A stretch of 64,000 bases of DNA from Pyxidicoccus parkwaysis (GTDB lineage Bacteria > Myxococcota > Myxococcia > Myxococcales > Myxococcaceae). The notes beneath the pieces are model-generated. The model was not told where the DNA came from, did no database searches, and was given only the letters and a program-made list of their open reading frames with translations. Of this stretch, positions 44,956-54,942 are shown piece after piece (positions within the stretch are counted from its first letter, which is position 1; every line of letters starts with the position of its first letter). Location of the stretch: assembly GCF_017301735.1 (NCBI RefSeq), contig NZ_CP071090.1, forward strand, positions 4,702,001 through 4,766,000. Reading direction: 5' to 3'. The position numbers were made by a program, and so were the translations under genes.

Positions 44956-47900
44956 TCAGAAAAACTCTTTGGCGGCCGCGGAGACCCCGGAGGCCGTTTT
45001 GTTTTCGATGGCCTTGCGCAGGTCGCTCAGCGTGGGGAGCCCGACGTACTGCAGCGCTGCCGTGATGTCGGTCGCCGCGTCGTTGATCTCCGTGCCCAGA
45101 TTGTTGCTCAAGGTCGTGCTGCCTCCGGGCACATAGACCACGTTCGTCGTCGGCGTCGGACTGGACCAGGTCGATCCATTGAACGACACGTAGTAGACGA
45201 CGCCCGGAGGCGGGCACGACGCGTTAACGGCGCCGGCGTTCATGAAGTAGACGTACAGCTGGCCATTCAAGCTCGCCGCGGACACGAACTGCGGCACCTG
45301 CGAGAAACTGAAGGGCAGAGCGCTCTGGTTCACGGTCGAGGTCGACCCGAGCCTGTGCGGTCCGGACCAGCTGGTGCCGTCGAACACGCTGTAGGTGACC
45401 GGGTACAGGGTGCTCCACATCTTGTAGGTCTCCGACCATTGGTAGGTGGGCTGGATGTAGAACACGTAGAGCTTGCCGTCGTAGACGATGGCGGCCGGCG
45501 GCGTGCCGGCGTCGATGCCGTTGTAGGTCTGCTGCGGCACGCCCACGACGGCTTGCGTCGTGTAGGTGATGTTCGGCACCTCGGCCTGGGTCCACGCTCC
45601 GTTGGCGTAGACGCAGTACGAGAGCCCGGTGTAGCCGCCCATCTTCCCGGAGCTTCCGGCGCCCTGGTAGAAGACGTAGGCCTGTGGCGTCCCGCCCTCG
45701 GGCGCATAGGTCACGGCCGAGGGCGACAGCGACATGTACGCGCCCTGGGTCCCCGCCGGCTTGATCTGGGTCGGGGCGGTCCAAGCGCCCGCTGGGTTCA
45801 TGCTCGCGTAGTAGAGGTACCCCGAGTGAGCGGAACCTTGCCAGAAGACATAGAGCTGGTCCGGACCGGTGGGGGTACCCAGGGGTGGCATCACCACGGC
45901 GGCGACGTTGTCGTTCGTGTAGGCGTCGCTGCCGACCTGGTTCGGGCCGGCCCAGGGCATGCCGTAGGCGGTGCTGCTGGGCGTCACGACGGTGCCATCC
46001 GTGGTGAGGTAGTTGATGAAGCCGCCACTGGCGGCCGGCCAGAACACATACAGCAGCTCGGTCCCGGATGACGGCGTGAAGGAGGCCACCGCGGGGCGCA
46101 CGCCGGACATCGGCGAGGCTCCCGCCTGCTGGCTGATGGCGGTGTTCCAGCTCCAGCACGTGGCATCCAGCGTCCGGCTGAAGAACAGGTTCCCGCTCTG
46201 CTCGACGTTCCAGCCGTTCGTGAAGGTGTAGTCCGACTGGACGACCCCCTGGGTGAGGCACCAGATGTTGTTGTTGAAGGTGGTCACCGAAGGGCCGGTA
46301 CTGCACGCCATCCGGCTGATCTGCGTCGATGCGGGCAGCGTGACCGAAGCGCCTGCCCCGGTGACGACGTCAAGTCCCGGGAAGATCGTGTAGTAGCTCT
46401 CCGCGCAGTTGGCATAGAAGAGGTAGATCTGGCCGTTGATCAAGCTGGCGATCACCCCTTCGCTGTTCACGGACGGTGCCGGGCTCAGGTCGAGGTCGAA
46501 CCACGACACGCCGTCAGTCGTATAGCGGCACAGGAGCTGGCCGGTCTCGTACGACTTGCCATCCTGCGACACCTGGGCAGTGGAGGACCCCACATAGAAG
46601 AGGTACAGCACCTCCACGCTGTTGTCGTCGTCCACATTGACGACTGGCGTGGAGCTGGTGCCAATGACCACGGCAGGGCTGCACGACGCCGCCACGGATG
46701 AGGCGGCGGTTTGCGGGGCGGCCTCCAATCCCGCGCAACAGGCGAGGGTGCCCTGGCCGGTGTTGTAGAACACGTAGGGCACACCCTGGAACGTCACGGC
46801 GGCCGGCGAGTTGGCCATGGCGAGGAAGTTCGTTCCGTTGTGGATCGCGTCCGGCCCCGCGGGGCCCACCGCGGTCTGGGTGGTCGCCATGGGCAGCGCG
46901 AGCTGCTGGGAAGCCGCGGACGGCAGCGTCAGCTGCAGGTAGCACAGGGCGCCCGGCGGGTCCGTGGTGAACGGCGTCGTGGAGACGGCGCAGCAGTTGT
47001 AGAACATGTAGATGTTGCCGTTGGCAATGGTCGCGGCCGCTTTGCCAGTCATGATCGGCACGGCATCGCCATTGGAATCCTGGGCCTGGACGCTCACGAG
47101 CTGCCCCTGCTGCTTGTCGGGCAGGGTGCACTGGCAGTAGGTGAAGGCGGAGGCGTTGGCTCCGGTGTTGTTGTGATACAGGTACAGCCAGGAGAGGTAG
47201 GTTCCGTCCGGGTTCTGCAGCAGGTTCATCACCGGTGCGACCCAGCCGTCCAGCGTCGTGACCGGCAGGGTTCCCATCGGGGACCAGGTGACGCCATCGT
47301 AGACACAGTAGAGCAATTGCCCCGGTCCCGACGGGCTCTGGAAGAACACGTTCAACTTCCAGTCCCCCTTGGCCGTATACGCGCCCTGCACCGAATAGGC
47401 AGACGGCGAATCGATGAGGGTGATGCCCGACGCGGCGGTCTGTAGCCATGTGCCGTCGGACTGTTGCGTGCAGGCGGTCAGCGGATACCCGCTGCTGTTG
47501 CCGGGGCCGCCGTAGGCCACGACGAGCTGGCTGTTCCCAGACTGGTTGGTGCACACGCATGCGGACGGCGAGCCGGAGATCAGAATGCCCGAGCCCGCTG
47601 CGGCATCGATGACCGGCGTCGGCGTCGACCACGCACCGGTGGCGCTCGGCAAGCAGGCGTAGCAGAGCACGCCGGCCTGCGCGCCCGTGCCCTGGTAGAA
47701 CACATAGAGCTGTCCGTTGAACACGACGGCCGAAGGCGACCCGGTCAGGGATGCATTACCGACCCGGGCCGGGGCGGTCCATTGGGTGATGCAGCCATTG
47801 TCGCCATCGAGCGGGGCCTGAGGGGTTTGCGTGCAGTACAGGCCGCCGTCCTCGCCCTGGTAGAAGAGGTAGACCTGCTCGTTGAACAGCGCAAGCGCGG

Positions 47901-49701
47901 GCGAGCCGATGGCGGTCACGCCGGGAACCGGCGCAACCGGGTCGCCGTCCATGTCCCCCAGGTTGAAGGCCGCGGGATTGAGGGTGTTGAAGGCGATGAT
48001 GCCGAGCGGCGAGTTGTAGGCCACGAACATGACGCCCAGCTCGGGTTGCGGCACGGGGAGCACGGCAGGGGAACCCAGCAGCTGCGGGGGCGGGGGCGGT
48101 GGGGCTGTCAGCTCATCGTCCGTGGGAATCGCTGGCAGGTCGTAGGCCTTCCACGCGCCGCTTTCGAACACGAAGTACTGCATCTGACACGTCCCACTGC
48201 CACTGGAGGGGTAGTTGAACGTCTGGCACAGTGCCCACGCTTGCGGCGCCGCGAAGCCGGGCAAGTCGACTTCCAGCAGAAACGCCGTGAAGATGCCGCC
48301 GCCGCTCCATTGGATGCCTCCCATGGGATAGGCGGCTGGGGGCAGGATCGCGGATGGCTGGCCGCCCGACGCGTACTGCGTGATCCCGCCTACGAATGCC
48401 GTGGAATTGCATCGCGTGATGTTCGAAACGCCGGGGATATTGGTGGAGATCGTGGACAGATAGACGTCGGTCGTGGACCCCATGGCGCCGCCGAATGCAT
48501 CCGGGGAAAACGTGGCGGCGCTGAGGAGGTTCGGTAGAGCGTTGTTGATGATGGGTTGCTGCAGTTGCGCCGGATCGCTCCAGTTGCCTCCATCGAACGT
48601 GCTGCACCAGACCTCAATGGGCCAGTAGTCGACAGTAGGTGCGTACGCGTCCGCAGGGGGCGTATACACAACAAGGGGCCCCCCACGGAGCGAGTAGACG
48701 TAGAGCAGCGGCGTCGGGTCACCGGAGACGGCTGCCGCGATGCATTGCGGTCCCGTGAATGACACCCCCGGAATTGTGACCGGCGCGCTGAAGCCGGCAT
48801 CCGCACCGGAGTAGGTGATGTACGAGCCCGTGCTGTCGCTTCCCGACATGTAGAAGACATAGATCTTGGCGGCATCGCCCGTGGGCGGGTAGACCACGAC
48901 GCTGGGCTGCATCGAGGCTCCTTCGATGACACCTTCGTTCACACCGCCCGGCACGCACGCCCCGATGCCATCGGGGGCGATCGACGACCAGGTCTCGCCA
49001 TCCGTCGTCGTGACACAGCCGATGTCGAATGTATTCTCGCCAGGAACCAGCATGGGATAGAACACATAGAGTTGCGGCGTGTCCGATCCGGGCGGCGTGA
49101 ATACCACCGGTGCCACGCCGCTCAGGTTGGCGCCAATCACGAGCACCAGGGCTTCCGGAAGCAGCGTCAGCGACGACCAGGAGGTGCCGTCGTATGTCGT
49201 GTACCAGATCTGTCCCGTCTGTTGGCTGCTCGGCAGGCCGCCGTAGAAGACATACACCTTGTCGTTGAACACGACGCCCGTGGGCGGACTTGGGGCCATG
49301 TCCGACCCATCGGGAACGGGCGCCCCGGGAACGCTCCACTGGGGGAGCTGATCGGGCGCGGCGGTGCCGAAAGACCGGGCCACGTACGACGGATAGCCGC
49401 CCGTATCCGCTTTTCCGTCGGTGAGCGACGGTCCTTGATAGAAGTTGTACATCGTGTTGCCGTTCACGACGATGGAGGGCAACGAATACACATCCCCCAC
49501 GCCGGGCACTTCCACGTAGGGTGTCCAGTACAGCTCCTCCGACGAGTTCAGCTGATTGACGCCGGCGCCGATGGCGTGGCTGACGACCTGGCCGAAGAAG
49601 TCAGACATCCCATCCTTGAGTCCGACGTCCCCGGATGCGATACCGATGCCGTACTGAACGGCGTTCAATGCCGCCTTTACGGTTTTGTAGATGATGGGCA
49701 T
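44956..49701 (-). CDS. giant beta-propeller-like repeat protein, copy 2
   Basis: The ATG at 49701 with the same AAAGGAGAG ribosome binding site gives 1,581 residues, collinear with the copy at 30186-34928. Most blades are nearly identical (for example GSPALALFNEQVYLFYQGED in both). Divergence is concentrated around residues 310-420 (SGSDSTGSYITYSGADAGFS against SGSDGECSYITCSGADDGFS; the segment after LLYVYSLRGG) and at the last ten residues (GVSAAAKEFF against SAIADAFF). Both frames are fully open with mostly conservative changes, so both are probably functional and under selection. The promoter region is also duplicated. Confidence 0.82.
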   Translation of the reverse strand: MPIIYKTVKAALNAVQYGIGIASGDVGLKDGMSDFFGQVVSHAIGAGVNQLNSSEELYWTPYVEVPGVGDVYSLPSIVVNGNTMYNFYQGPSLTDGKADTGGYPSYVARSFGTAAPDQLPQWSVPGAPVPDGSDMAPSPPTGVVFNDKVYVFYGGLPSSQQTGQIWYTTYDGTSWSSLTLLPEALVLVIGANLSGVAPVVFTPPGSDTPQLYVFYPMLVPGENTFDIGCVTTTDGETWSSIAPDGIGACVPGGVNEGVIEGASMQPSVVVYPPTGDAAKIYVFYMSGSDSTGSYITYSGADAGFSAPVTIPGVSFTGPQCIAAAVSGDPTPLLYVYSLRGGPLVVYTPPADAYAPTVDYWPIEVWCSTFDGGNWSDPAQLQQPIINNALPNLLSAATFSPDAFGGAMGSTTDVYLSTISTNIPGVSNITRCNSTAFVGGITQYASGGQPSAILPPAAYPMGGIQWSGGGIFTAFLLEVDLPGFAAPQAWALCQTFNYPSSGSGTCQMQYFVFESGAWKAYDLPAIPTDDELTAPPPPPPQLLGSPAVLPVPQPELGVMFVAYNSPLGIIAFNTLNPAAFNLGDMDGDPVAPVPGVTAIGSPALALFNEQVYLFYQGEDGGLYCTQTPQAPLDGDNGCITQWTAPARVGNASLTGSPSAVVFNGQLYVFYQGTGAQAGVLCYACLPSATGAWSTPTPVIDAAAGSGILISGSPSACVCTNQSGNSQLVVAYGGPGNSSGYPLTACTQQSDGTWLQTAASGITLIDSPSAYSVQGAYTAKGDWKLNVFFQSPSGPGQLLYCVYDGVTWSPMGTLPVTTLDGWVAPVMNLLQNPDGTYLSWLYLYHNNTGANASAFTYCQCTLPDKQQGQLVSVQAQDSNGDAVPIMTGKAAATIANGNIYMFYNCCAVSTTPFTTDPPGALCYLQLTLPSAASQQLALPMATTQTAVGPAGPDAIHNGTNFLAMANSPAAVTFQGVPYVFYNTGQGTLACCAGLEAAPQTAASSVAASCSPAVVIGTSSTPVVNVDDDNSVEVLYLFYVGSSTAQVSQDGKSYETGQLLCRYTTDGVSWFDLDLSPAPSVNSEGVIASLINGQIYLFYANCAESYYTIFPGLDVVTGAGASVTLPASTQISRMACSTGPSVTTFNNNIWCLTQGVVQSDYTFTNGWNVEQSGNLFFSRTLDATCWSWNTAISQQAGASPMSGVRPAVASFTPSSGTELLYVFWPAASGGFINYLTTDGTVVTPSSTAYGMPWAGPNQVGSDAYTNDNVAAVVMPPLGTPTGPDQLYVFWQGSAHSGYLYYASMNPAGAWTAPTQIKPAGTQGAYMSLSPSAVTYAPEGGTPQAYVFYQGAGSSGKMGGYTGLSYCVYANGAWTQAEVPNITYTTQAVVGVPQQTYNGIDAGTPPAAIVYDGKLYVFYIQPTYQWSETYKMWSTLYPVTYSVFDGTSWSGPHRLGSTSTVNQSALPFSFSQVPQFVSAASLNGQLYVYFMNAGAVNASCPPPGVVYYVSFNGSTWSSPTPTTNVVYVPGGSTTLSNNLGTEINDAATDITAALQYVGLPTLSDLRKAIENKTASGVSAAAKEFF

Positions 49702-51003
49702 GGCAATTCTCTCCTTTGTTGTTGATGACAGCCGCCATTGATCAGTCGTCGATCGGCCCGTGAGGGCGTGATCGAGCAACGGTCACGCGAGACGCCGCGC
49801 ATGCACTGAACTCGGCGCACGACATGTGCGCATGGCTTGTCTCGAGCTCCGCTACCTGACGTGGGTGAAGGGGAGCGCAAGACGAGCGCCCTGTTCATTG
49901 AGTTGGTGCGAATGGTGAGCAGTGCCTACCCCGACGTTCATGGCTGGCTGTACCACGGCGGTCCGACACGTCAGGCTCTTCTTCATCAGGTCCTCTCCGT
50001 AAACCCTCGCTCAGCAACACATCTCCCACCATCCGCATCAGAGAAGAAGCGAGGTTGTCACAATTTCTGAGAGGCATTCCTTCATCAACTTGTCCCCGTG
50101 ACGGCGCCGAGCCACCGAAGCAGCAACCGTGCCAATGATGCAACACTATAGTCAATAGAAACTCAAGAATCAGCAGTCACATGAAGCACGCCTTCTTGAC
50201 GTGTCAGGTTCGGGGACTGACACGTCAACCGGCCTTGTGAAACAGCCGCACCGAACCTCATGCGCCCGGACTCCCACCCATTCTTGACTGAGCCACTCCC
50301 AGGATACGGCTGATTCGCTGGGGAAATGCCCACGCAGTCAGCATCCAGCGAAGGACCTGGATCACGTCCGCACGGCTACCTCTACTCTGGGTGCCTGAGC
50401 ATGGATATTGGGCCTAGTGCCTACACCACGCGGGCGCAGCGGCCGGACGTCCACCTCCGCCTCACCTTGCGTGGGCGGCGGCAATGCCTCGAAGCGCACG
50501 CCGCCCTCCCCCGGCACGAAGGCGCCTTCCGGCACGGTTCCTCCGGCGGCCTCCGCCGGTACGCCCCCCGTGCTCCTCCACCTCGCCAGCTCCACCTGGC
50601 CAGGGCACACGCTACCGTCAGCCTCCCATGAGCTTCTCTCAAGCCCTGCGAGACTGGGGAACTCGGGCCGCTCGCGTCCGTGAGCGGATTGACCCCGTGG
50701 GGCCGCATGTACCCTCAGTGTGCACCTCCAGCAGGGAGGAGAACGGGACAAGACGGGGCGTAACGGGATGGGGCGGCACAACGAGCCGCCGTGCGCTCAA
50801 GGCGATAGCGGGTAACAGCGTGTCCTGCCTGGGGTTTGCTATCGCCGTGTCCGCGGGTTCGAATCCCATCGGGGACACTTCAGTCGGGGCGGGAAATCGC
50901 GGATGCAACCGCGGCTTCCGGCCCCGGTGCTTGACCTGAAAACACTCGCGCGTCAGAGCCGGTCGCGCGCGGAGGCACGCGACCGGCGAACGACGGGCAG
51001 GCG
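49702..51003. other. long intergenic region upstream of beta-propeller gene, copy 2
   Basis: Duplicate of 34,929-36,181 with a 48-base insertion near 49,970-50,020. It holds the 12-bp inverted repeat (50,196-50,228), the IS91-type remnant (about 50,441-50,530), the tRNA-like element (50,801-50,878) and the hairpin at 50,958-50,987. No intact gene. Confidence 0.55.
50801..50878 (+). other. tRNA-like structured element, copy 2
   Basis: Same 78 bases as 35978-36055 without a difference, although neighbouring bases on both sides have substitutions. Confidence 0.4.
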
Positions 51004-51752
51004 CTACTCGACGTAGTGCTGGCTGACGAGAACGCTGGCGCCGGTCTGCGTGTCGACGAAGAAGACCTTCGAGTCGTACACCCACGGGCTCGGGTGGTAG
51101 TGGAGGTAGCAGCCGAGGAACGAGTGATTGCCAGCGCGGCCCCCGAAATCGGCCAGGCCCGGAGCGGGATTGAATGACGCCGACACGCCAGAGCTCGCGA
51201 CGGCATTACTGACGACGTTGAGGACCTCGCTCCCGTTGGCCAGATTCGGGCGAAGGGTTGCCGCTGCACGTCGCGCCGACGTACCCGCCGGTCTTCGCCG
51301 CCGTGAAGAGCTGCTGGAGGCGCACCTCGGCGACGCCGTTCACCGCCACCACCGACGCGACCGAGCCGAACGGCTGAGCGGCGCGCGCGCTCACGATGGC
51401 CTGCGCCACGTTGCTCGGCAGATAGGCGTCGAGCTAGGCGAAGGTCGCCGTGTTCACGTAGTCCAGGAAGCCTTGGCACTCCGGCGCGGTGTCCCCGAGG
51501 TCGTAGTTGAAGACACTCGGGCCGCACTCCTCCGGGAAGCCGTCGTGGATGGCCGCGGCCACCTGCGCCGTGCCCCAGTAGAGATAGGCGCCATAGGAGT
51601 TGTCCCCCGCGCCGTATTCAATCTCCACGTAGAACTGGTTGGTGTAGCTGTCCCGCCGCACCCAGCGGTTGATCAAATGCTCATCCACCCTGCTGAAGGC
51701 CTCTTCGAGAGTGAGCCGAGAAGGGCCGTGAAATGCTTGCATGAAGACTCAC
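51004..51752 (-). pseudogene. helix-hairpin-helix lipoprotein, broken copy 2
   Basis: Compared with the intact copy (36182-37561) this one has lost about 230 bases near the start (codons about 12-91, including the lipobox) and about 398 bases in the middle, which also shifts the frame. It also carries CAG to TAG in the FAQLDAY segment at about 51,435. Remaining pieces are recognisable: RVDEHLINRWVRRDSYTNQF, SVASVVAVNGVAEVRLQQLF and SFLGCYLHYHPSPWVYDSK. Confidence 0.9.
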
Positions 51753-51985
51753 TTATCACCGCTCCTGTTACATGTTTGAGGGCGCCGAACAAAACATGGA
51801 GGAAATTCGAATGTCGAGGCTGGCGCTCCGCGACATGAACGTGACCATCGCTGGGGTGTCGCACGCCCATGGCTCCGGCGACCCCCGCTGTCGCTGCGTT
51901 CCGGAACGCAACTTCGCGCGGCCCGCCCCGATAATCCCATCAGCACCCACACGTGGGTGCAGTTGGGCAGCAGTCGAGGGGCGAC

Positions 51986-53443
51986 ATGGGCAACGTACGG
52001 ATTGGGGAACGCGTCACGCGGACGTCCACCTCGCAGGTGGAGGAGGTCCAGCCCACCGAGGTCGAAGTCCCACCGCCCCCGCCACAGGTCGCGCCGCCCG
52101 CGGCTCCGGCCGCTCGCGAGCGAGAGCGGGACACCTACTCTCCTCCCCGGGCCGCGCGAGCGAACCCCGCACGAGTGCCCTCCCCTCCTGCCCGTCCGCC
52201 CGAGGAGGTCCTGCGAGAGGACCCGCGCTTCACCCGGCTCCCCGAGGCCACGCAGGCGGCCGTTGTGGAACGGGCCCGAGCGGCGGGCAACTCCCCCATC
52301 GCCCAGCAGAACCTGCGCACTCTCGCGACGAATGACGGCTTCGCGCAGCTTCCGCTCTCGAACCAGCGGGCGATGCTGGACCTCCAGGGGCAGGCCCCCG
52401 TCGACCGCCAGCGCACCGAGCAGCTCGTCAACCTCGCGGACAATCCAAACTTCCGCGGCCTGGACGAGGCGACCCGGAACAATGCCCTGGGCCAGCTCTC
52501 TCGTCACCCCGATGACCCGAGCGCGCGGCAGACCGTTGCCCGGCTCGCGACGTCGCCCGGCTTCGCGCGGATGCCCGGCGCGGACCAGAACCGGCTCCTG
52601 AACCTGGTGGGTGGCACCAACGTCCTGTCCAACCCGGCTCGGCAGGCGCTGGACGGACTCATGGGCAGCGCCGCGTTCCAGGGGGCGAACGCGGAGGGCC
52701 AGCAGGCCCAGTTGAATGACTTCCTCACGCGACAGCCGGCCGCACCGCGCGTGGTGTCGGGCCTCCATGGCCCCACGCCGGTGGCCCGCCTGACGACCAC
52801 CACCATCTACGGGCCCACCCAGGTGCCCGACCACAACTTCAGCTCGGGCAGGGCCGCCGCCAACCGCTACGAGGTGGAGGTCGACGGGCGGCGCATCCCC
52901 GTGTTCATGCCGCGCAACCCCAATCCGGCGAACGGCCACAGCCCCACCATCGAGCAGGTCGCGCAGGGCCTCGCGGTGCTCCCGCCCGCCAGCCGCGCCC
53001 TGGTCGACCGGGTGAATGTGGAGCCGGGGCAGAACCCGCAGGACGCGTACTGGCGCACCCGCTACCCGAACGACCCCAACGCCCGCAACTTCCGCTCGTA
53101 CATGACGGCGGGCGCGGACGGGACGGTCACCATCTACCCTTCGGAGCACCCACAGTCGCAGGCCGTCCTCAATGACAGCCTCATCCACGAGACGGGCCAC
53201 ACGCTGTCCATGCGGCGCTGGGGCGATGACTCCAGCGGCCGCCGGTGGGCCGACTGGCGCAACGCCATCCAGCGCGATGGCATCCGGCCGTCGAACTACT
53301 CGGCCAACGCGCCGGGAGAGGACTTCTCCGAGTCGCTGGTGCTCTACCAGCGCGTCCGCGGCACGCCCCAGGAAGCCGAGGTCCGTGCGATGATGCCGGA
53401 GCGCTTCCGCATCCTCGACCGGTTGCTGAGCGGAAGTCGCTGA
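51986..53443 (+). CDS. zincin metallopeptidase, toxin-like
   Basis: The ATG at 51986 gives 485 residues. After a Pro-rich start (VEVPPPPPQVAPPAAPAA) there are about six helical repeats of 30-40 residues (PRFTRLPEATQAAVVERARA; NPNFRGLDEATRNNALGQLS; SPGFARMPGADQNRLLNLVG). The C-terminal 200 residues are a zincin: His401-Glu-Thr-Gly-His405 and a downstream Glu445-Asp-Phe-Ser-Glu449-Ser, the third-ligand motif of the anthrax-lethal-factor-like group. No signal peptide is seen, so export would need a contact-dependent or type VI-like route. A small gene follows 19 bases later and may encode its partner. A truncated copy is at 37794-38138. Confidence 0.8.
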   Translation: MGNVRIGERVTRTSTSQVEEVQPTEVEVPPPPPQVAPPAAPAARERERDTYSPPRAARANPARVPSPPARPPEEVLREDPRFTRLPEATQAAVVERARAAGNSPIAQQNLRTLATNDGFAQLPLSNQRAMLDLQGQAPVDRQRTEQLVNLADNPNFRGLDEATRNNALGQLSRHPDDPSARQTVARLATSPGFARMPGADQNRLLNLVGGTNVLSNPARQALDGLMGSAAFQGANAEGQQAQLNDFLTRQPAAPRVVSGLHGPTPVARLTTTTIYGPTQVPDHNFSSGRAAANRYEVEVDGRRIPVFMPRNPNPANGHSPTIEQVAQGLAVLPPASRALVDRVNVEPGQNPQDAYWRTRYPNDPNARNFRSYMTAGADGTVTIYPSEHPQSQAVLNDSLIHETGHTLSMRRWGDDSSGRRWADWRNAIQRDGIRPSNYSANAPGEDFSESLVLYQRVRGTPQEAEVRAMMPERFRILDRLLSGSR

Positions 53444-53462
53444 CGCGCGGTCGGAGGCATCC

Positions 53463-53708
53463 GTGAGCCAGGCACCGAAGCACCCGGGGACCATCGTCTA
53501 CATCGACGGGACGACGCAGAAGGAAACCGAGCGCGTGGACATCTCCGAGGTCCCCGAGCCCCTGCGCTACGCCCCGACGAAGAAGGGGCTCGTCCCGGTG
53601 GTCAAGGTGATTGCCTTTTCCGAGGGCAACCACCGGACCCTGCGCGAGTACGGCCCCGACGGGGAGTTGCTCCGCTCCACCGTGCAGATGGCATCCCCTG
53701 AGCCGTAG
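53463..53708 (+). CDS. small protein downstream of the zincin, possible immunity partner
   Basis: The GTG at 53463 has GGAGG seven bases upstream and opens an 81-residue protein (MSQAPKHPGTIVYIDGTTQK...EYGPDGELLRSTVQMASPEP). It is mostly beta-strand-like, with no signal peptide or membrane segment and no family I recognise. Position and size fit an immunity protein or chaperone for the zincin, but the sequence itself does not prove it. Confidence 0.6.
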   Translation: MSQAPKHPGTIVYIDGTTQKETERVDISEVPEPLRYAPTKKGLVPVVKVIAFSEGNHRTLREYGPDGELLRSTVQMASPEP

Positions 53709-53774
53709 CGCCTCGACACCCGCGTCCAGTTCTGGAAGCGCGACATCGAGGGCCATGCGCGTGGAGGCGCGCCG

Positions 53775-54864
53775 CTATGGAATGGCGATGAGCACACCGC
53801 TGCGGGGATCGGCGCTACCTGCCACCGCCTCGCGATAGGCGGCAAGCGCGCCATCAGCCCCGTGGCGCAGGTCGATTCGCACCGCGTCGCGCATGATGGC
53901 GAGGAAGGCGGACCAGCTCTCGCTGACGCGCTCGCGAAGCTGATCTCCGCCCCAGTCCGCCGAACGCCTGGCGATGCGGCCGGGCGCGAAGAAGGCTTCG
54001 CGCTTGGGTCTACCGCCGCCTCCGCCGAAGCCGGACGCCGCGTCCCAGTGTGCCTTGCCGACGATGATGACCCGCTCGAGCCTTTCTCCCAGCGCGTGAA
54101 TCACCTCGGGATTGCCGGCGATGTCGACCAGCACGCTCGGCGCCGCGGCGAGGCTGGGGATTGCATCGTACGTGACCAACCTGTCGTAGAGGCCGAGCCG
54201 TTCGAGGAACGCGACGCTTCCCGGCGACGTGAGCCCGAACCAGCTCCGCGCGTTCGCTCCGCGCGCGATAGGCGTGCGCGAGCCCGATGGCGGTCTTGCT
54301 CGACGCCGCCGATACCAGCACTCGATTCGCACCATAATCGCCCGTTTCCGCGAGCTGATCGGCAAGCAGCCAGCCGGTCATCTGCAGCGGCCGGAACAGC
54401 GGCCACAACATCCGGTCGCGCTCGACGAAGCCGTCGAGAGCGGTCACCCGCTGATAGCGATTGTAGAAGGCGGGCAATGGCTGGCGACGCGGTGTCGCAT
54501 CGACGAAGCCGACCGGCCCGACGCGCTCGGGGCGCAGCCGCGCATGGCTCGCCATCGGCCAATAGCCGTAGACCTCCTCGCCCGGCTCCAGCCCCGCGAC
54601 AATTGAGCGCGTCACCCGAGCGAAACCCCAGACTGGAAGTCGCCCCGGCGCGCCACGCTCGGCGAAGAAATCCCAATAGCCGGCATCCGGCCCGAGCACG
54701 CCCATCGGCTTGCCGAGCGCGGCATATGTCACGTTGTTGGCGGTCATCGCGAACAGCCCGACCGCGAGCTCCGCTTCGCCTTCGCCGAGCGGCGATTCGG
54801 GATCGGCGGCGATTCGCGCCTGCGCAATGTCCTCGCGTTCGATGTCGATTGCCCAGCGCTGCAT
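53775..54864 (-). pseudogene. DUF2855-family protein gene with frameshift
   Basis: From the ATG at 54864 one frame reads MQRWAIDIEREDIAQARIAA...NNVTYAALGKPMGVLGPDAG...VSAASSKTAIGLAHAYR; the continuation GLTSPGSVAFLERLGLYDRL...VLVDIAGNPEVIHALGERLE lies in another frame. The switch falls between about 54,245 and 54,275. Together they make a DUF2855 protein of about 363 codons, distantly related to quinone oxidoreductases. The length between start and stop is not a multiple of three. A single-base error in the assembly would give the same picture. Codon usage looks myxobacterial enough not to prove transfer. Confidence 0.8.
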
Positions 54865-54942
54865 GTCTGCCTCCTCGACGCCCGATGTGGCGCCGTCGTA
54901 TTGCAACCCTATTACGACCAAGAAGAGGTTGGATGAGCACTG

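Larger units (their letters stand above)
44722..52325. repeat. large duplicated segment R, copy 2
   Basis: Collinear with 29,951-38,138. Here the zincin gene continues intact past the right end of the similarity, while the lipoprotein gene is broken by two deletions, a frameshift and a nonsense codon. Confidence 0.9.

Noticed and set aside
51749..53494. 581-codon minus-strand frame opposite the zincin
   Set aside because: No family features. The plus strand has a good start, the HETGH motif and a downstream gene with a ribosome binding site.
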